45,346 bases of DNA from Firmicutes bacterium HGW-Firmicutes-21. GTDB lineage: Bacteria > Bacillota > Clostridia > Oscillospirales > CAG-382. Of this stretch, positions 9,183 through 18,817 are shown piece after piece; the first letter of the stretch is position 1, and every line of letters starts with the position of its first letter. The stretch spans positions 1-45,346 of the forward strand of contig PGZT01000024.1 of the NCBI GenBank assembly GCA_002841455.1. Direction: 5' to 3'. Below the pieces are notes generated by a model. The model was not told the origin of the DNA. It saw nothing but the letters and a program-made list of their open reading frames with translations, and did no database searches. A program made the position numbers and the translations under genes.

Positions 9183-9328
9183 TGATTTATTTTTTATTTT
9201 GCATTATAATTATAATTTATAGTATAAATAAACAACCACTCAGCAAGAAAGATATTAATAAATAATCAACAAATAATCATATTATTAATAAAGTAATTTA
9301 TGAATATTTATGTTTTCTGCGAAATCTA

Positions 9329-9357
9329 TTGACACGAAAATGCTTATATTGTATTAT
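9329..9357 (+). promoter_or_regulatory. promoter of the metallophosphoesterase gene
   Basis: TTGACA (9329-9334), a 17-base spacer and TATTAT (9352-9357). It leaves an AT-rich leader of about 95 bases before the start at 9459, which is preceded by AGGAGA. Confidence 0.72.
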
Positions 9358-9458
9358 TATCTTATAGAAATTTATTATAAACATTTATTATATTATTATT
9401 AAAAGGATGAACCCCTAACGAAATAAATAAAAAAATATAAAATAACAGGAGATTTTTC

Positions 9459-12257
9459 ATGAGAGCGTTCAACAGATTTCACGGTTTAATTGCTAAACTA
9501 TTGGTAGTAGCGATGCTTTTGGTTCTTGTATTACCCTTATCCGCTCCGTTACAGCTTGTTTCGCAAGGAAGTACAGCGACCTTAATTACATCAAACACGG
9601 TATGGAAATATCGTCAGGACAACATCGACCCTGCGATAGGTACGCAAGGAATGATTATCGCGGGTCTTCGTAACGGATGGACAATGCCGGCATCCCCGCA
9701 TATGCTTGTACACAACACGCAGATTTATGACGGCGGTTACAACGACAGTGCATGGTTATCCGCTCAGGGGCCGTTCGGTTTTAAAATCGGAAGCTCCACG
9801 CATCTTGATTGCAGGACATACTTAACACAAAATGTAACAGGCTCCTCCGCCCGCATTCCAACATATTTTTTCCGTACCACCTTTACCGTCTCGGATCTGT
9901 CGTCATACAGTCAGCTGTTTTATAAATTGCGTTTTGATGATGCGGTTATTATTTATATAAACGGCGTGGAGGTTGGGCGTCATAATACTCCGACATCCGG
10001 ATATTCCCAGAATCTGCAATATGGTGCAATAAGCGCCGCCGGTACATATATCGAGGATGCTAAAACCATGACCGATATTTCAATGCTCCGCGAGGGTGTG
10101 AATACGATTGCGGTTGAGCTACATCAAAGTGCTTCCGACAGCTCTGACATATACTTTAATTTTATGGAATTATCACTCGGCAGGATCGAGGAATTAAAGG
10201 CGATAACGGTAACACCCGGGAGCAACGAGAGCATGCTTAACTTTGCATGGCTGAGCTTATCGAGCAGCACCGGTAAGGTTGAAATAAGCGATGGTTCTTC
10301 TACTAAGACCTTTCTAATGAACGAAACCGCCGAAATCGGACCTACCGGATTATACACAAATAGGGTTACGGTAACCGATTTACTTCCCGATACCATTTAT
10401 ACCTACAAAGTAGGTAACGGTACGGTGTGGAGCGATAGCTATACAATTACAACAGGCAGTACCGAGAGCTTTGGATTTTTATTTGCGGGAGACCCGCAGA
10501 TCGGTTCGAGCAATCTGACCAATGATGTGGTTAGATGGAATACTACTATAACAAGATCATTAACATTTTTAGGCAGGGTTGACTTTTTAATCAGTGCCGG
10601 TGACCAGGTTGAAGTCGCTTCCAACGAGATTCAATATGACGGTTATTTCAGTCCGGACCTATTAAAGAATATACCTGTTGCTACATCCGTGGGAAACCAT
10701 GATGTCGCAGTTAATTACAAGCATCACTTCAACCTTCCCAACCACGATGCAACCAAGGGCAACACGATTGCGGGCGGGAATTATTACTTTACCTATAACA
10801 ATGTGCTGTTTATGATGCTTAATATGAACAATACCAGCGCGGCGGGGCATAAATTATTTATGGAGAATGCGATAGCTGCAAACCCGGATGCAAAATGGAG
10901 AATTGTTGTTTTTCATCAAACTATTTATTCGGTAGCGCTGCATTCAATTGCCGACCAAACAATCAAAAACAGAAGCAGCTTGGTACCTGTTTTTGACGCA
11001 CTTGATATCGATATAGTTCTTATGGGGCATGACCATTGCTATACACGGTCTTATCAGATGAAAGGCAATCAGATTCAAAACGAGCAAACAATAAATAATA
11101 AAGGACAGTTGGTAGACCCAACAGGAATTATTTATTTGACGGCAAACTCCTCGAGCGGAAGTAAGTATTATGCGATAAGAAATCAGGAATTTGTATATTC
11201 GGCTCTCTCCTTACAATTGAATGTACCGACAATATCAAAAATCGATATGACCGCCGATACATTCACCTTTAATACTTATCGTATTGATACGATGCAATTG
11301 ATTGACACATATTCAATATTAAAAAACGATGTTATAAACCGTGCTCCGCTTAAAACGGCACTTGACATTGCAAATTTAAAGGATTTGACTATTTACACCA
11401 AAGTCAGTGCAGATGCATATGAAACGGCTATCTTAGCCGCACAAGCGATTTATGACGACGAAAACGCCACACAAGCGGAAATTAATGCCGCTGTAAACGC
11501 TTTACAGGCTGCGGCCGGAAATTTAGTTCTAAAGCCGTCAAAAAAATTGCTGACAGAGCTTATTATAAAAGCCGAGGATTTAATCGAGGAGCGTTATACG
11601 GCGGAGAGCTTTGAAGCTATTACGGCTCCCCTTATACACGCACAGACGGTTGCCGAAGCAGGGGATGCCACAAAAGAACAGATTGACGTGGCGTATAACG
11701 ATTTACTTACTGCCATATCAGCTCTGCAGCTAATCGATTCACCTGAAATGCAGGCGCTTGAAAACGCTATTACTCTTGCCGAGTCTGTTGATATCAACAA
11801 TTATTACGACAGTTATAAGCAGGCATTTATTGATTCTCTGACCGCTGCAAAGGAGGCTCTTATATCGGGTAATTTAACTTTTGTCGAGATATCCGGATTA
11901 ACTCAAAAGCTGACTGCCGATTTCAATGCTTTGATACCGCTGCCGGATAAGGAGAGCTTACAGACGCTTGTCAACCAGTGCCTTGCAGTTAACAAAGCTC
12001 TTTATACAGACAACAGTGTCAGTACCTTTAATGATGCATTAACTGCTGCGGAGTTTGCTCTGACAGCAGAAAACAGCCAAGCACAGGTAAACGAAGCGTA
12101 TAATGCATTGTATCAAGCGTACACCTCGTTGGTTCTAAAGGATATTACTATACCTGTTCCCGGAGACGCCGGCATGAGCTGGTATATCATATTTATGGTA
12201 ATATTTACCGGAACATTTATTCTTATATCTGTTAAACGAAAAAGGGCCTTGTTATAA
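9459..12257 (+). CDS. surface-anchored metallophosphoesterase with FIVAR-like repeats
   Basis: A 932-aa exported protein. Order: signal peptide (about 1-32), a beta-rich region (about 45-240), a fibronectin-like purple acid phosphatase N-domain (about 245-335), a calcineurin-like catalytic domain, four FIVAR-like helical repeats (about 627-905), and a C-terminal helix (about 908-926) with a Lys/Arg end. Metal-binding motifs are AGDPQ near 342, SAGDQ, VGNHD near 411, FHQ, and GHDHCYTR near 522. No LPXTG motif precedes the final helix, so anchoring is by the membrane helix. It probably hydrolyses phosphoesters outside the cell; the FIVAR repeats suggest attachment to wall or host glycans. The start has AGGAGA six bases upstream. 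Confidence 0.88.
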   Translation: MRAFNRFHGLIAKLLVVAMLLVLVLPLSAPLQLVSQGSTATLITSNTVWKYRQDNIDPAIGTQGMIIAGLRNGWTMPASPHMLVHNTQIYDGGYNDSAWLSAQGPFGFKIGSSTHLDCRTYLTQNVTGSSARIPTYFFRTTFTVSDLSSYSQLFYKLRFDDAVIIYINGVEVGRHNTPTSGYSQNLQYGAISAAGTYIEDAKTMTDISMLREGVNTIAVELHQSASDSSDIYFNFMELSLGRIEELKAITVTPGSNESMLNFAWLSLSSSTGKVEISDGSSTKTFLMNETAEIGPTGLYTNRVTVTDLLPDTIYTYKVGNGTVWSDSYTITTGSTESFGFLFAGDPQIGSSNLTNDVVRWNTTITRSLTFLGRVDFLISAGDQVEVASNEIQYDGYFSPDLLKNIPVATSVGNHDVAVNYKHHFNLPNHDATKGNTIAGGNYYFTYNNVLFMMLNMNNTSAAGHKLFMENAIAANPDAKWRIVVFHQTIYSVALHSIADQTIKNRSSLVPVFDALDIDIVLMGHDHCYTRSYQMKGNQIQNEQTINNKGQLVDPTGIIYLTANSSSGSKYYAIRNQEFVYSALSLQLNVPTISKIDMTADTFTFNTYRIDTMQLIDTYSILKNDVINRAPLKTALDIANLKDLTIYTKVSADAYETAILAAQAIYDDENATQAEINAAVNALQAAAGNLVLKPSKKLLTELIIKAEDLIEERYTAESFEAITAPLIHAQTVAEAGDATKEQIDVAYNDLLTAISALQLIDSPEMQALENAITLAESVDINNYYDSYKQAFIDSLTAAKEALISGNLTFVEISGLTQKLTADFNALIPLPDKESLQTLVNQCLAVNKALYTDNSVSTFNDALTAAEFALTAENSQAQVNEAYNALYQAYTSLVLKDITIPVPGDAGMSWYIIFMVIFTGTFILISVKRKRALL

Positions 12258-12273
12258 GCAAATAAATAATATG

Positions 12274-12306
12274 TTTACCGCCTTAGGTTGCATCTATGGC
12301 GGTAAA
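12274..12306 (+). other. intercistronic hairpin
   Basis: TTTACCGCC (12274-12282) pairs perfectly with GGCGGTAAA (12298-12306) across a 15-nt loop. No T-run follows, so it is more likely an attenuating or stabilising hairpin between co-transcribed genes than a full terminator. Confidence 0.5.
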
Positions 12307-12331
12307 CTTCACTTTGAGGTTAAAATCTATA

Positions 12332-13480
12332 ATGAAATTCATTAAGCATAACTTGAATACAATAATATTTTTTGTTATATCGTCCGTAATTATGGGCTGT
12401 GTTATTTATTTCGGAATCAGTAATCCCAGCGAATATGTCGGAATAAATTCTGATAATATTTCACATGAAAGGGTAAAGGTTATTGCGGTGAAATCCCAGG
12501 ATGTTTCTGTCAATGCCGAAGGAATTATGCAGGGTGTTCAGGAACTTGAGGTGCGTTTTCTAACCGGTCGCCATAAAGGGAAAACCACTTCCATAAATAA
12601 TATACTGACGCTGAGACAAAGTGTTTTTGCAAAGGAAAAACAAAATCTAATAGTTATGCTTGATCAGCCAACCGACGATTATTATATTGCTACGGTGTAT
12701 AGTTATGACCGCGGCGCAACTATTTTGGTTATTGTAATCGCCTTTTTCCTGTTGTTAATCGCTTTAGGCGGAAACAGGGGGTGGCGTTCGGCATTCGGGC
12801 TTGTTTTTACATTCGTAATGCTTATATTCTTTTTGATTCCTATGGTAACAATGGGCTATTCGCCTGTTGCGGTATCTGTTATAACGATGATTCCGATTGT
12901 CGTCGTATCGTTAATCTCTCTTACCGGCTTTACCAAGAAAACCAGAGTAGCTATTCTCAGTACGGGTATAGGTGTAATTTTAGCGGGAGTAATATTTGCC
13001 ATTATGGGTGCCTTGCTTCATATTACAGGTTATAATGTTCAGGAAATTGAAACTCTGGTAATAATAGCTCATAGAACCGATATACAAATCCGTGACCTTT
13101 TATTTGCCGGTGTTCTTATTTCCTGTCTGGGGGCTGTGATGGATATTGCCGTTTCCGTCGCCTCTAGCGTTTGTGAAATACACGAACTAAATCCGGATGC
13201 CGGTCAAAAGACATTGTTCCGAGCCGGTTATAGAATAGGGAGAGATATCACCGGTACAATGGCGAATACATTGATTTTAGCGTTTGCAGGCAGTTTTTTT
13301 ATCACATTATTTTTGTTTTGGATATACAACCTCAGGTTTATTCAACTAATAAATATGGATCAAATCGCAATAGAAATAATGGTGGCCCTTGCCGGGACAT
13401 CTGCTCTCGTGTTAACCGCACCGTTAACCGCTTTTATTGCTTCACGCACATATATAAATAAAAAACTCAAATGTAAATAA
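12332..13480 (+). CDS. YibE/F family membrane protein
   Basis: A 382-aa membrane protein matching the YibE/YibF family: one N-terminal helix, an extracytoplasmic domain of about 100 residues, then six or seven helices containing GGNRGWRSAFGL and the conserved DIAVSVASS and REIGRDITGTMANTLILAF-like region (here RIGRDITGTMANTLIL). The function of this family is not established; transport has been suggested. ATG 12332 is preferred because GAGGT lies 11 bases upstream. The frame also has an ATG at 12296, but that lies inside the intercistronic hairpin. It probably shares the transcript of the metallophosphoesterase gene. Confidence 0.85.
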   Translation: MKFIKHNLNTIIFFVISSVIMGCVIYFGISNPSEYVGINSDNISHERVKVIAVKSQDVSVNAEGIMQGVQELEVRFLTGRHKGKTTSINNILTLRQSVFAKEKQNLIVMLDQPTDDYYIATVYSYDRGATILVIVIAFFLLLIALGGNRGWRSAFGLVFTFVMLIFFLIPMVTMGYSPVAVSVITMIPIVVVSLISLTGFTKKTRVAILSTGIGVILAGVIFAIMGALLHITGYNVQEIETLVIIAHRTDIQIRDLLFAGVLISCLGAVMDIAVSVASSVCEIHELNPDAGQKTLFRAGYRIGRDITGTMANTLILAFAGSFFITLFLFWIYNLRFIQLINMDQIAIEIMVALAGTSALVLTAPLTAFIASRTYINKKLKCK

Positions 13481-13509
13481 GGTAATAAGTGAGAATTAAC
13501 GCAAAAAAA

Positions 13510-13540
13510 GGCTGTTGCACGCTCATGCAGCAGCCTTTTT
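13510..13540. terminator. intrinsic terminator (convergent genes)
   Basis: A 10-bp GC-rich stem (13510-13519 with 13526-13535, one G-T pair), a 6-nt loop, T5 on the right and an A-run on the left. It can stop both the YibE/F transcript and the minus-strand glycosylation operon. Confidence 0.85.
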
Positions 13541-13551
13541 ATATACCGATA

Positions 13552-15651
13552 TTATTTAAACAATTCCGTTAATCTCATAAATAAATGGGGATTATATTTA
13601 ATTATATTATCGGGTTCGTTATCAAAAACAAACGCAACAGATAACAGGATTGTTGCGATAAATATAAACGTAACAATTTTATACGCCGCGGTGTAAACAG
13701 AAGCGGAGTGCTCCTTTAGCCTTGTTACCGTTTCAATAAGAATGAGCACTCCCAACAGAGTCAGAGGGAACATAATATCAAGGGCGTATCTTATATGAAC
13801 ACCCGCAAAGCAAAGATTGACAAACACAATAAGAAGCACAGCGATAATAAGTAAAAGGTAAACTGACCGTTTTAGAACATTTACCTTTCCACTCTCTCTC
13901 GATATGCGTTTTATCCCGAAGATACCTAAGGTTGCGGGGAAGCAAAAGGCGCCGATTGTATCCGAGATATACATATAGCTTCTATACATTGATAGATTTG
14001 AGTAAGATAGATGAACAAAAGGGAAGTCCGCCGATATTTTGGGGAGCTGGAAAAAGAAATGGTATATGGAAGGGAAGAAATAATACAGCCTTAATTTATT
14101 CTGCGAAATATCGTTTACGGTCAGCTGATAAATACTTCCGAATTCGGTTGGAGAACCAAACCTTGCATAATTATAGTACATTATTGCTGCCGCACCGATT
14201 AGGACAGGTGTTATAAAGGATACCGCATCAAAGAGCTTGTCGCCGATGCCGGTTTTTTTATTTAATAATACGGATATAAACAGGGGCAGTGCTATAAGAA
14301 AATAAAGCAGCATATTCGGTCTTGAAGCCACGATTAAAACGAGATTAATACCCGACAGCGAAAAGAAAATGCGACGCTTAACCTTACTTGTCCTGTTATA
14401 TCCTGCAAACGCAAAGAATAAAAAGGCTGCCACTGCCGCCATACCCGACATTATCGCAAGGTAATAATAACTCGGACAGGTCTGAGCCATATAAATAAGC
14501 GACCCGAAGTTTATCGTAATTATACCGAGCGACAAAAGTAATATCGGTATCTTTTTGCAAAAAAGCTTCAACAGCTCCAAAAAGGTCAGAGAACAAAATA
14601 TTATAAATACAATCGTCAGAACAATACTTACTACGCCTTCCTGAGGTAAAGAACCAAAAACCGCATAATAAGGATAATATACCGTTAACACGGGTGCTAC
14701 TCCAAAATACGAGTATAGCCTTCCGTCATAATATGCTCTGTCCCATACCCTCCACAGATTTGATTTGACCTTCAGGCTTCTTTCGGAGGTATCGTATGGG
14801 TTTGCCAAGGATTCCAGTGCCGCTTTATCATAATTTATATCAAGATGAAGCTGTCCCTTTTGAAAAGCGTCAAACTGCTGTACATATGCGCTGGAATGGT
14901 TGTCGATATTATCAAGCGGATACTCTATTCCTTTTACGGCTATTTTACTCATAAACGATACCGACAAAGCCACCAAAATGCAGAACACTATTGTATAGAT
15001 TGTTATCAGCTTGTGAGACAATTTCTCGGCATTATATTCAATTTGCCAGAGCTTTTTCCGCTTGATAAATATAAAGCATATTATAGTTAAATAAACAAGA
15101 ATAAGCCTTAGGTAATTAATGCCGAAATCCCTCGGACGGTTAAGGATAATGCTTGTAACAACTGTATTTTTACAGTCCTCCTCAAAGGTTATCTGCAGCC
15201 TGTACTGCTTTTCTCTTGAGGTAACTCCATATGTATCATAACCCTCTTTTTCGGGTATAAACTTATGAGAGCCTGTCTTTTTGTAGCTGTAACGGCAGTT
15301 GTCGTCCTTTACATAGAAGGAAAGGTTGGATATTTTGCCCTCGCCCTGTGTTGAGATGCTTATATATCGTACCTCTCGGGCATCGTCGTCAAAATTAAAA
15401 TGCAGTTCGCTCTTATCCTTGATTAAAATACTTCCGTCTTCCTGTCTCTCGATATTCTGAGGAAGATTAAGAACGGATAAATCCAAAACGGTTTGCTCCA
15501 AGCTCTTTGAGCGTACTACAATCGAGGAATAATTATAAACAAGCAGCTCGGTTATCAGCAAGCATATAAATATAATAATAAGCGTGAAGAATACGCTCTT
15601 TCTGAAATTTTGAAAGAGCCTTTTCATTTTATTGAAATCACTTCTTTTCAT
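13552..15651 (-). CDS. multi-pass membrane protein, probable GT-C type glycosyltransferase
   Basis: A protein of about 699 aa with one N-terminal helix (about 15-37), an extracytoplasmic beta-rich domain (about 40-170), then about 11 helices. The loop [22 protein letters not shown] resembles the conserved segment of bacterial membrane glycosyltransferases of GT-C type. It closes the operon that starts with gtrA and the FAD oxidoreductase, so it may be the transferase that decorates a surface polymer with a lipid-linked sugar. Function is inferred from topology and neighbours only. The start at 15651 overlaps the preceding stop; ATG 15627, with AGAAGTGAT upstream, is an equally good start. Confidence 0.72.
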   Translation of the reverse strand: MKRSDFNKMKRLFQNFRKSVFFTLIIIFICLLITELLVYNYSSIVVRSKSLEQTVLDLSVLNLPQNIERQEDGSILIKDKSELHFNFDDDAREVRYISISTQGEGKISNLSFYVKDDNCRYSYKKTGSHKFIPEKEGYDTYGVTSREKQYRLQITFEEDCKNTVVTSIILNRPRDFGINYLRLILVYLTIICFIFIKRKKLWQIEYNAEKLSHKLITIYTIVFCILVALSVSFMSKIAVKGIEYPLDNIDNHSSAYVQQFDAFQKGQLHLDINYDKAALESLANPYDTSERSLKVKSNLWRVWDRAYYDGRLYSYFGVAPVLTVYYPYYAVFGSLPQEGVVSIVLTIVFIIFCSLTFLELLKLFCKKIPILLLSLGIITINFGSLIYMAQTCPSYYYLAIMSGMAAVAAFLFFAFAGYNRTSKVKRRIFFSLSGINLVLIVASRPNMLLYFLIALPLFISVLLNKKTGIGDKLFDAVSFITPVLIGAAAIMYYNYARFGSPTEFGSIYQLTVNDISQNKLRLYYFFPSIYHFFFQLPKISADFPFVHLSYSNLSMYRSYMYISDTIGAFCFPATLGIFGIKRISRESGKVNVLKRSVYLLLIIAVLLIVFVNLCFAGVHIRYALDIMFPLTLLGVLILIETVTRLKEHSASVYTAAYKIVTFIFIATILLSVAFVFDNEPDNIIKYNPHLFMRLTELFK

Positions 15652-17203
15652 GGTAATCTTTATCTACATTGACTCCCCATATACTGTCCTTGCTTGTCTC
15701 GCCGCTCTTAATCACTCTGACAGCTTCCATGGAGGTCAGCATGGAATGGTCCATATTATTATATCGGTGTTGCCCGTTCCGTCCTACGCAGTATAGATTC
15801 TTATATCCGTCCAGAAACGAGCGGACCTTATCAAATTCCGCATAGCTTCCGAAATACGCAGGGTAGGCTTTCTTGACCTTGAGCCGAACGGAATCAAGCA
15901 CATCGTTTTTTGCGATGACACCTATTTTATTAAGCTCGTCAATGGCGAAGGTGATGAAATCCTCATCATTTTGCCGCCACATCTCGTCGCCCTCGTTGCA
16001 AAAATACTCAAGCCCTATCCAGACGGTATTTTCCAAGTTCTTTACCATATAAGGCGACCAGTTGTTGAAAATCTGAAGTCTGCCCAGCTTAACATTCCGC
16101 TCCTGTATATATATCCAGCAATCGGGAACGATGTTGCCTATTGTTTTCATCTTCGTCTTATTGTTGATTTTGAGCTTGTCAACCAGGATTCCGACGGTCA
16201 TAAAATCCCTGTAGGGAAGGTTCTCCGCTATGCAGGCAACACCGCTCGGAACATTTGTATCAAGACTTGCGACCAAATCCTTAACGGGCATTGAGGAAAT
16301 AAAGTAGTCTCCCTCGATAACGCATTCGGTGCCGTTGCTCTCCGTTGTAATAGAGCATATAACATCATCCTTAATGTGGAGTCTGCTGACCCTTGTATCC
16401 ATCAGTATTTTGCCGCCCTTTTCCTTTATCTCCTCGGCAAGCAGCTCCCATAATTGTCCCGGTCCGTATTTTGGATAAATAAATTGTTCAATGAGAGAGG
16501 TCTCTACATTTTTCTGCGCAATATTGTTTTTTGAGATAAACGGCTTCTTAATAATTGACCAAACCGCCTTGGAGAGGGAGAGCCCTTTAACCCTCTGCGC
16601 ACCCCAGTCGGCGGATATACTGTCGGGATTTATTCCCCACACCTTTTCGGTGTAGTCCTCAAAAAACATCTTATACAAGGGCGCACCGAAGCGGTTGATA
16701 TAAAAATTCTTCAGCGAATCCTCTTTCTTCTTGAAAACAACAGACCATATATAACCGAACCCTGCTTTAATCGTGTTTACAAACCCCATATTCCTTATGG
16801 TCGCACCGCTCAGGGATATAGGATAATCAAAGAATTTACCGAGGAAGTATATCCTCGACACACGGGTACGGACAAGCATAACCCTATCTGTAATCTCGGG
16901 ATCGGGTCCGCCTTTTTCGAGCGGCTTCTCCCGTCCGAGTATATGGTCATCCTTTGCGTCAAAGCCCTGTATGGGCATCAGACGCTTCCAAAAATCCATT
17001 ATAATGTCATCCTTTGAGAAGAACCTGTGCCCACCAATATCCATTCTGTTATCGTTATGTACAGCGGTACGGGATATTCCGCCTATAAAGCTGCTCTCCT
17101 CGATAATAATGGGAATAATGTCTGTTTTCTCCAATAGCTCGTATGCCGCTGTCAGTCCGGCAGGCCCCGCACCTATTATTATCGCTGTCTTTGAGTCACT
17201 CAT
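15638..17203 (-). CDS. FAD-dependent oxidoreductase (UDP-galactopyranose mutase/amine oxidase type)
   Basis: A 521-aa flavoprotein with an N-terminal Rossmann motif ([16 protein letters not shown], residues about 8-23), an acidic end to beta-2 (IIIEES), the family stretch [12 protein letters not shown], and a C-terminal FAD-binding segment ([20 protein letters not shown]). This type of NAD(P)-binding protein is often linked with surface polysaccharide genes. It may convert a nucleotide or lipid-linked sugar, but no specific reaction can be assigned. AGGAGA lies nine bases before ATG 17203. It is six bases downstream of gtrA and overlaps the next gene, so translation is probably coupled. Confidence 0.85.
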   Translation of the reverse strand: MSDSKTAIIIGAGPAGLTAAYELLEKTDIIPIIIEESSFIGGISRTAVHNDNRMDIGGHRFFSKDDIIMDFWKRLMPIQGFDAKDDHILGREKPLEKGGPDPEITDRVMLVRTRVSRIYFLGKFFDYPISLSGATIRNMGFVNTIKAGFGYIWSVVFKKKEDSLKNFYINRFGAPLYKMFFEDYTEKVWGINPDSISADWGAQRVKGLSLSKAVWSIIKKPFISKNNIAQKNVETSLIEQFIYPKYGPGQLWELLAEEIKEKGGKILMDTRVSRLHIKDDVICSITTESNGTECVIEGDYFISSMPVKDLVASLDTNVPSGVACIAENLPYRDFMTVGILVDKLKINNKTKMKTIGNIVPDCWIYIQERNVKLGRLQIFNNWSPYMVKNLENTVWIGLEYFCNEGDEMWRQNDEDFITFAIDELNKIGVIAKNDVLDSVRLKVKKAYPAYFGSYAEFDKVRSFLDGYKNLYCVGRNGQHRYNNMDHSMLTSMEAVRVIKSGETSKDSIWGVNVDKDYHEKK

Positions 17204-17209
17204 TCTTAT

Positions 17210-17665
17210 TTAATCTCCTTTATATACAAATATCTTGCGCCCGACATAGTTCCATATTAAAACAAAACCGGCAACAACCATTTTTATCATTACCAGGAAG
17301 TCGGCTCCGACTAATTTTGTGCCGTAAATCATACCCAGCTCGGTAAAGACAAACCCTATAATACCCACTAAAAAGTATATCCCGAAGGAGCTGAGCTTTT
17401 TGCTCTCCTTTTTTTGCTTATCTGTTTTAAAAACAAAAAATATCGACAGCAAATAGTTAACAGTCAATCCGACGGCAAATCCAACCGCGGTCGCAATGAT
17501 AACCTTTGTCTCCTCGATATTGAAAAACAAAAAAGATTTATCGGGCAGTATCAGCTCATAAAACAGCTGTAAAACACCCGTATCAAATAAAAAAGCTATG
17601 CCGCCTACAAATGCATACCTGATAAACTCAAAAATATTCTGTTTGTTTATAAAACTTACCTTCAT
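17210..17665 (-). CDS. GtrA family membrane protein
   Basis: A 151-aa protein with four membrane helices and the typical GtrA opening FIRYAFVGGIAFLFDTGVLQLF, which is followed by the GLTVNYLLSIFFVF helix and ends WNYVGRKIFVYK. GtrA proteins are thought to move polyprenyl-linked sugars across the membrane. As first gene of the operon with an FAD oxidoreductase and a GT-C-like protein, it probably supplies the flipped sugar donor. The start at 17665 has only a weak ribosome binding site. A strong promoter lies about 135 bases upstream. Confidence 0.88.
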   Translation of the reverse strand: MKVSFINKQNIFEFIRYAFVGGIAFLFDTGVLQLFYELILPDKSFLFFNIEETKVIIATAVGFAVGLTVNYLLSIFFVFKTDKQKKESKKLSSFGIYFLVGIIGFVFTELGMIYGTKLVGADFLVMIKMVVAGFVLIWNYVGRKIFVYKGD

Positions 17666-17798
17666 TTTTATGTACCGGGAATTTACCTAAAACATACCGG
17701 ATAAATTCGTCCTTGTTTAAAATATTTACTGGCGACAAAAAACCGCTTATTTCGCAAATAAAAAATGCGAATATTTACCATTCCATATATCGGTATCA

Positions 17799-17827
17799 AG
17801 TATAACATATATTTTTTAACTTGTCAA
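17799..17827 (-). promoter_or_regulatory. promoter of the gtrA operon
   Basis: On the minus strand, TTGACA (17827-17822), a 17-base spacer and TATACT (17804-17799). It predicts a leader of about 130 bases before gtrA. Bases 17666-17900 hold no other gene I can support. Confidence 0.75.
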
Positions 17828-17901
17828 TTATATTTGGTAATATTATGTAATGTTGGATTTATATAATATTTCTTATGGACTTGACAAAATGCTCATAAAA
17901 G

Positions 17902-18018
17902 ATGCGTGTCAGCTTCAGAGACCTTCTCAATGAGGAGTCTGATAATCCGTTGGGTATGTCAACCGGAGCTGCGGATATATTCGGCTTGACGGGTGGAGTT
18001 ATGGAAGCGGAGAACAGG
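17902..18018 (+). pseudogene. [FeFe]-hydrogenase catalytic-domain fragment
   Basis: About 38 codons match only the H-cluster domain of [FeFe]-hydrogenases: SDNPLGMSTGAADIFGLTGG followed by VMEAENR. The family consensus is DNPLG-STGA--IFG-TGGVMEA. The upstream two thirds of the protein and the following ExMxCxGGC cluster motif are missing, and the frame runs into unrelated sequence and a hairpin. This is a relic, not a gene, and shows that the lineage had or acquired a hydrogenase here. The open frame continues to 18084 but has no hydrogenase character after about 18018. Confidence 0.72.
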
Positions 18019-18030
18019 AACCAGCCGACA

Positions 18031-18070
18031 GTAAAAATCTTACCTGTTGCTGTCAAGGTAAGATTTTTAC
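18031..18070. repeat. perfect 15-bp inverted repeat next to the hydrogenase relic
   Basis: GTAAAAATCTTACCT (18031-18045) and AGGTAAGATTTTTAC (18056-18070) are exact inverse copies around a 10-nt loop. A T-rich stretch follows. It could be a terminator or the scar of a small inverted-repeat element. Confidence 0.65.
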
Positions 18071-18144
18071 TTGTTTCTCTATAACCATCTCAATTGCAAC
18101 CCAGCCGTTTGGTCTGATTGATTCGCTAACAGCGGTATGTTTTA

Positions 18145-18276
18145 ATGACCCAAAGAAGTTTTCTTCAATTGAAGAAGCGTTTCCGACTTTATATTAAAAA
18201 AGGAATAACAAGACTGGTGGAAATTAAGCAGCGTGTTGAGCCATATGCGAAAGCTAAGAATGTAAAGTTAAGCTGA
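18145..18276 (+). other. short basic ORF or gene remnant
   Basis: ATG 18145 opens a 43-codon frame ending at TGA 18276. The product is strongly basic and ends VEPYAKAKNVKLS. No ribosome binding site is visible and I recognise no family. It may be a C-terminal remnant of a larger lost gene, like its neighbours in this decay zone. The rest of 18071-18373 shows no supported feature. Confidence 0.25.
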
Positions 18277-18373
18277 TTCCGATAATCTTTATTGAATTAA
18301 TTATAATACTTGCCACCAAGTAGAAATTGTATTATTTTTTTACGAATTGTAAGAAGAACAACTTATTTCCATA

Positions 18374-18744
18374 CTATCGGTAGACAAGTGTCCCCTCATC
18401 ATTCATTGCAACTGAATTAAATGCTTTGATTCCAACAGCAAATGTTTTTTGGGTCCCATCCTGGTATTCTAAAGTAAGATATAGGTCAGTTGTAGAACTT
18501 TCATTTGAAAGGCGTTCCGAAATATTCTTGGAAACAACTTTAGCTCTTACATGTTGGTTAGGAAGAACAAGTAATAAAGTTTTATATAAGGTCACAGGAA
18601 TTAAAATCGCCATGACAGTATTAGAACGCAATAATAATATTCAATTTTACTTTTTCTAAGCAATCCCATAACAATAAATACAATTAAAATTAAAATATAA
18701 GCAATAACCATAACGAATCCAAATCGGTTGACTATTTTTTTCAT
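18374..18744 (-). pseudogene. DUF2500-like small membrane protein, frameshifted
   Basis: Two overlapping frames form one gene. The first starts at ATG 18744 with AGGAAGTAG upstream and encodes a membrane helix (RFGFVMVIAYILILIVFIVM), then stops at 18601. The second frame, open from about 18631 to 18374, encodes the soluble part: HVRAKVVSKNISERLS, LYLTLEYQDG and NDEGTLVYR, the beta-rich pattern of DUF2500 proteins. Together they give the expected length of roughly 120 residues, so a frame change lies between about 18601 and 18635. The family's function is unknown. Assignment to DUF2500 is by pattern and is moderate. Confidence 0.6.
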
Positions 18745-18817
18745 TTTATCTACTTCCTACTACTAATTATAAATTAACAGCTTTTAACTCATTAACACAC
18801 TTTGCTTGGAATAACTG

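Noticed and set aside
17902-18276. Transposase or insertion sequence as the source of the decay zone
   Set aside because: The inverted repeat at 18031-18070 is a tight hairpin, not a pair of element ends, and no transposase motif is found in any frame.
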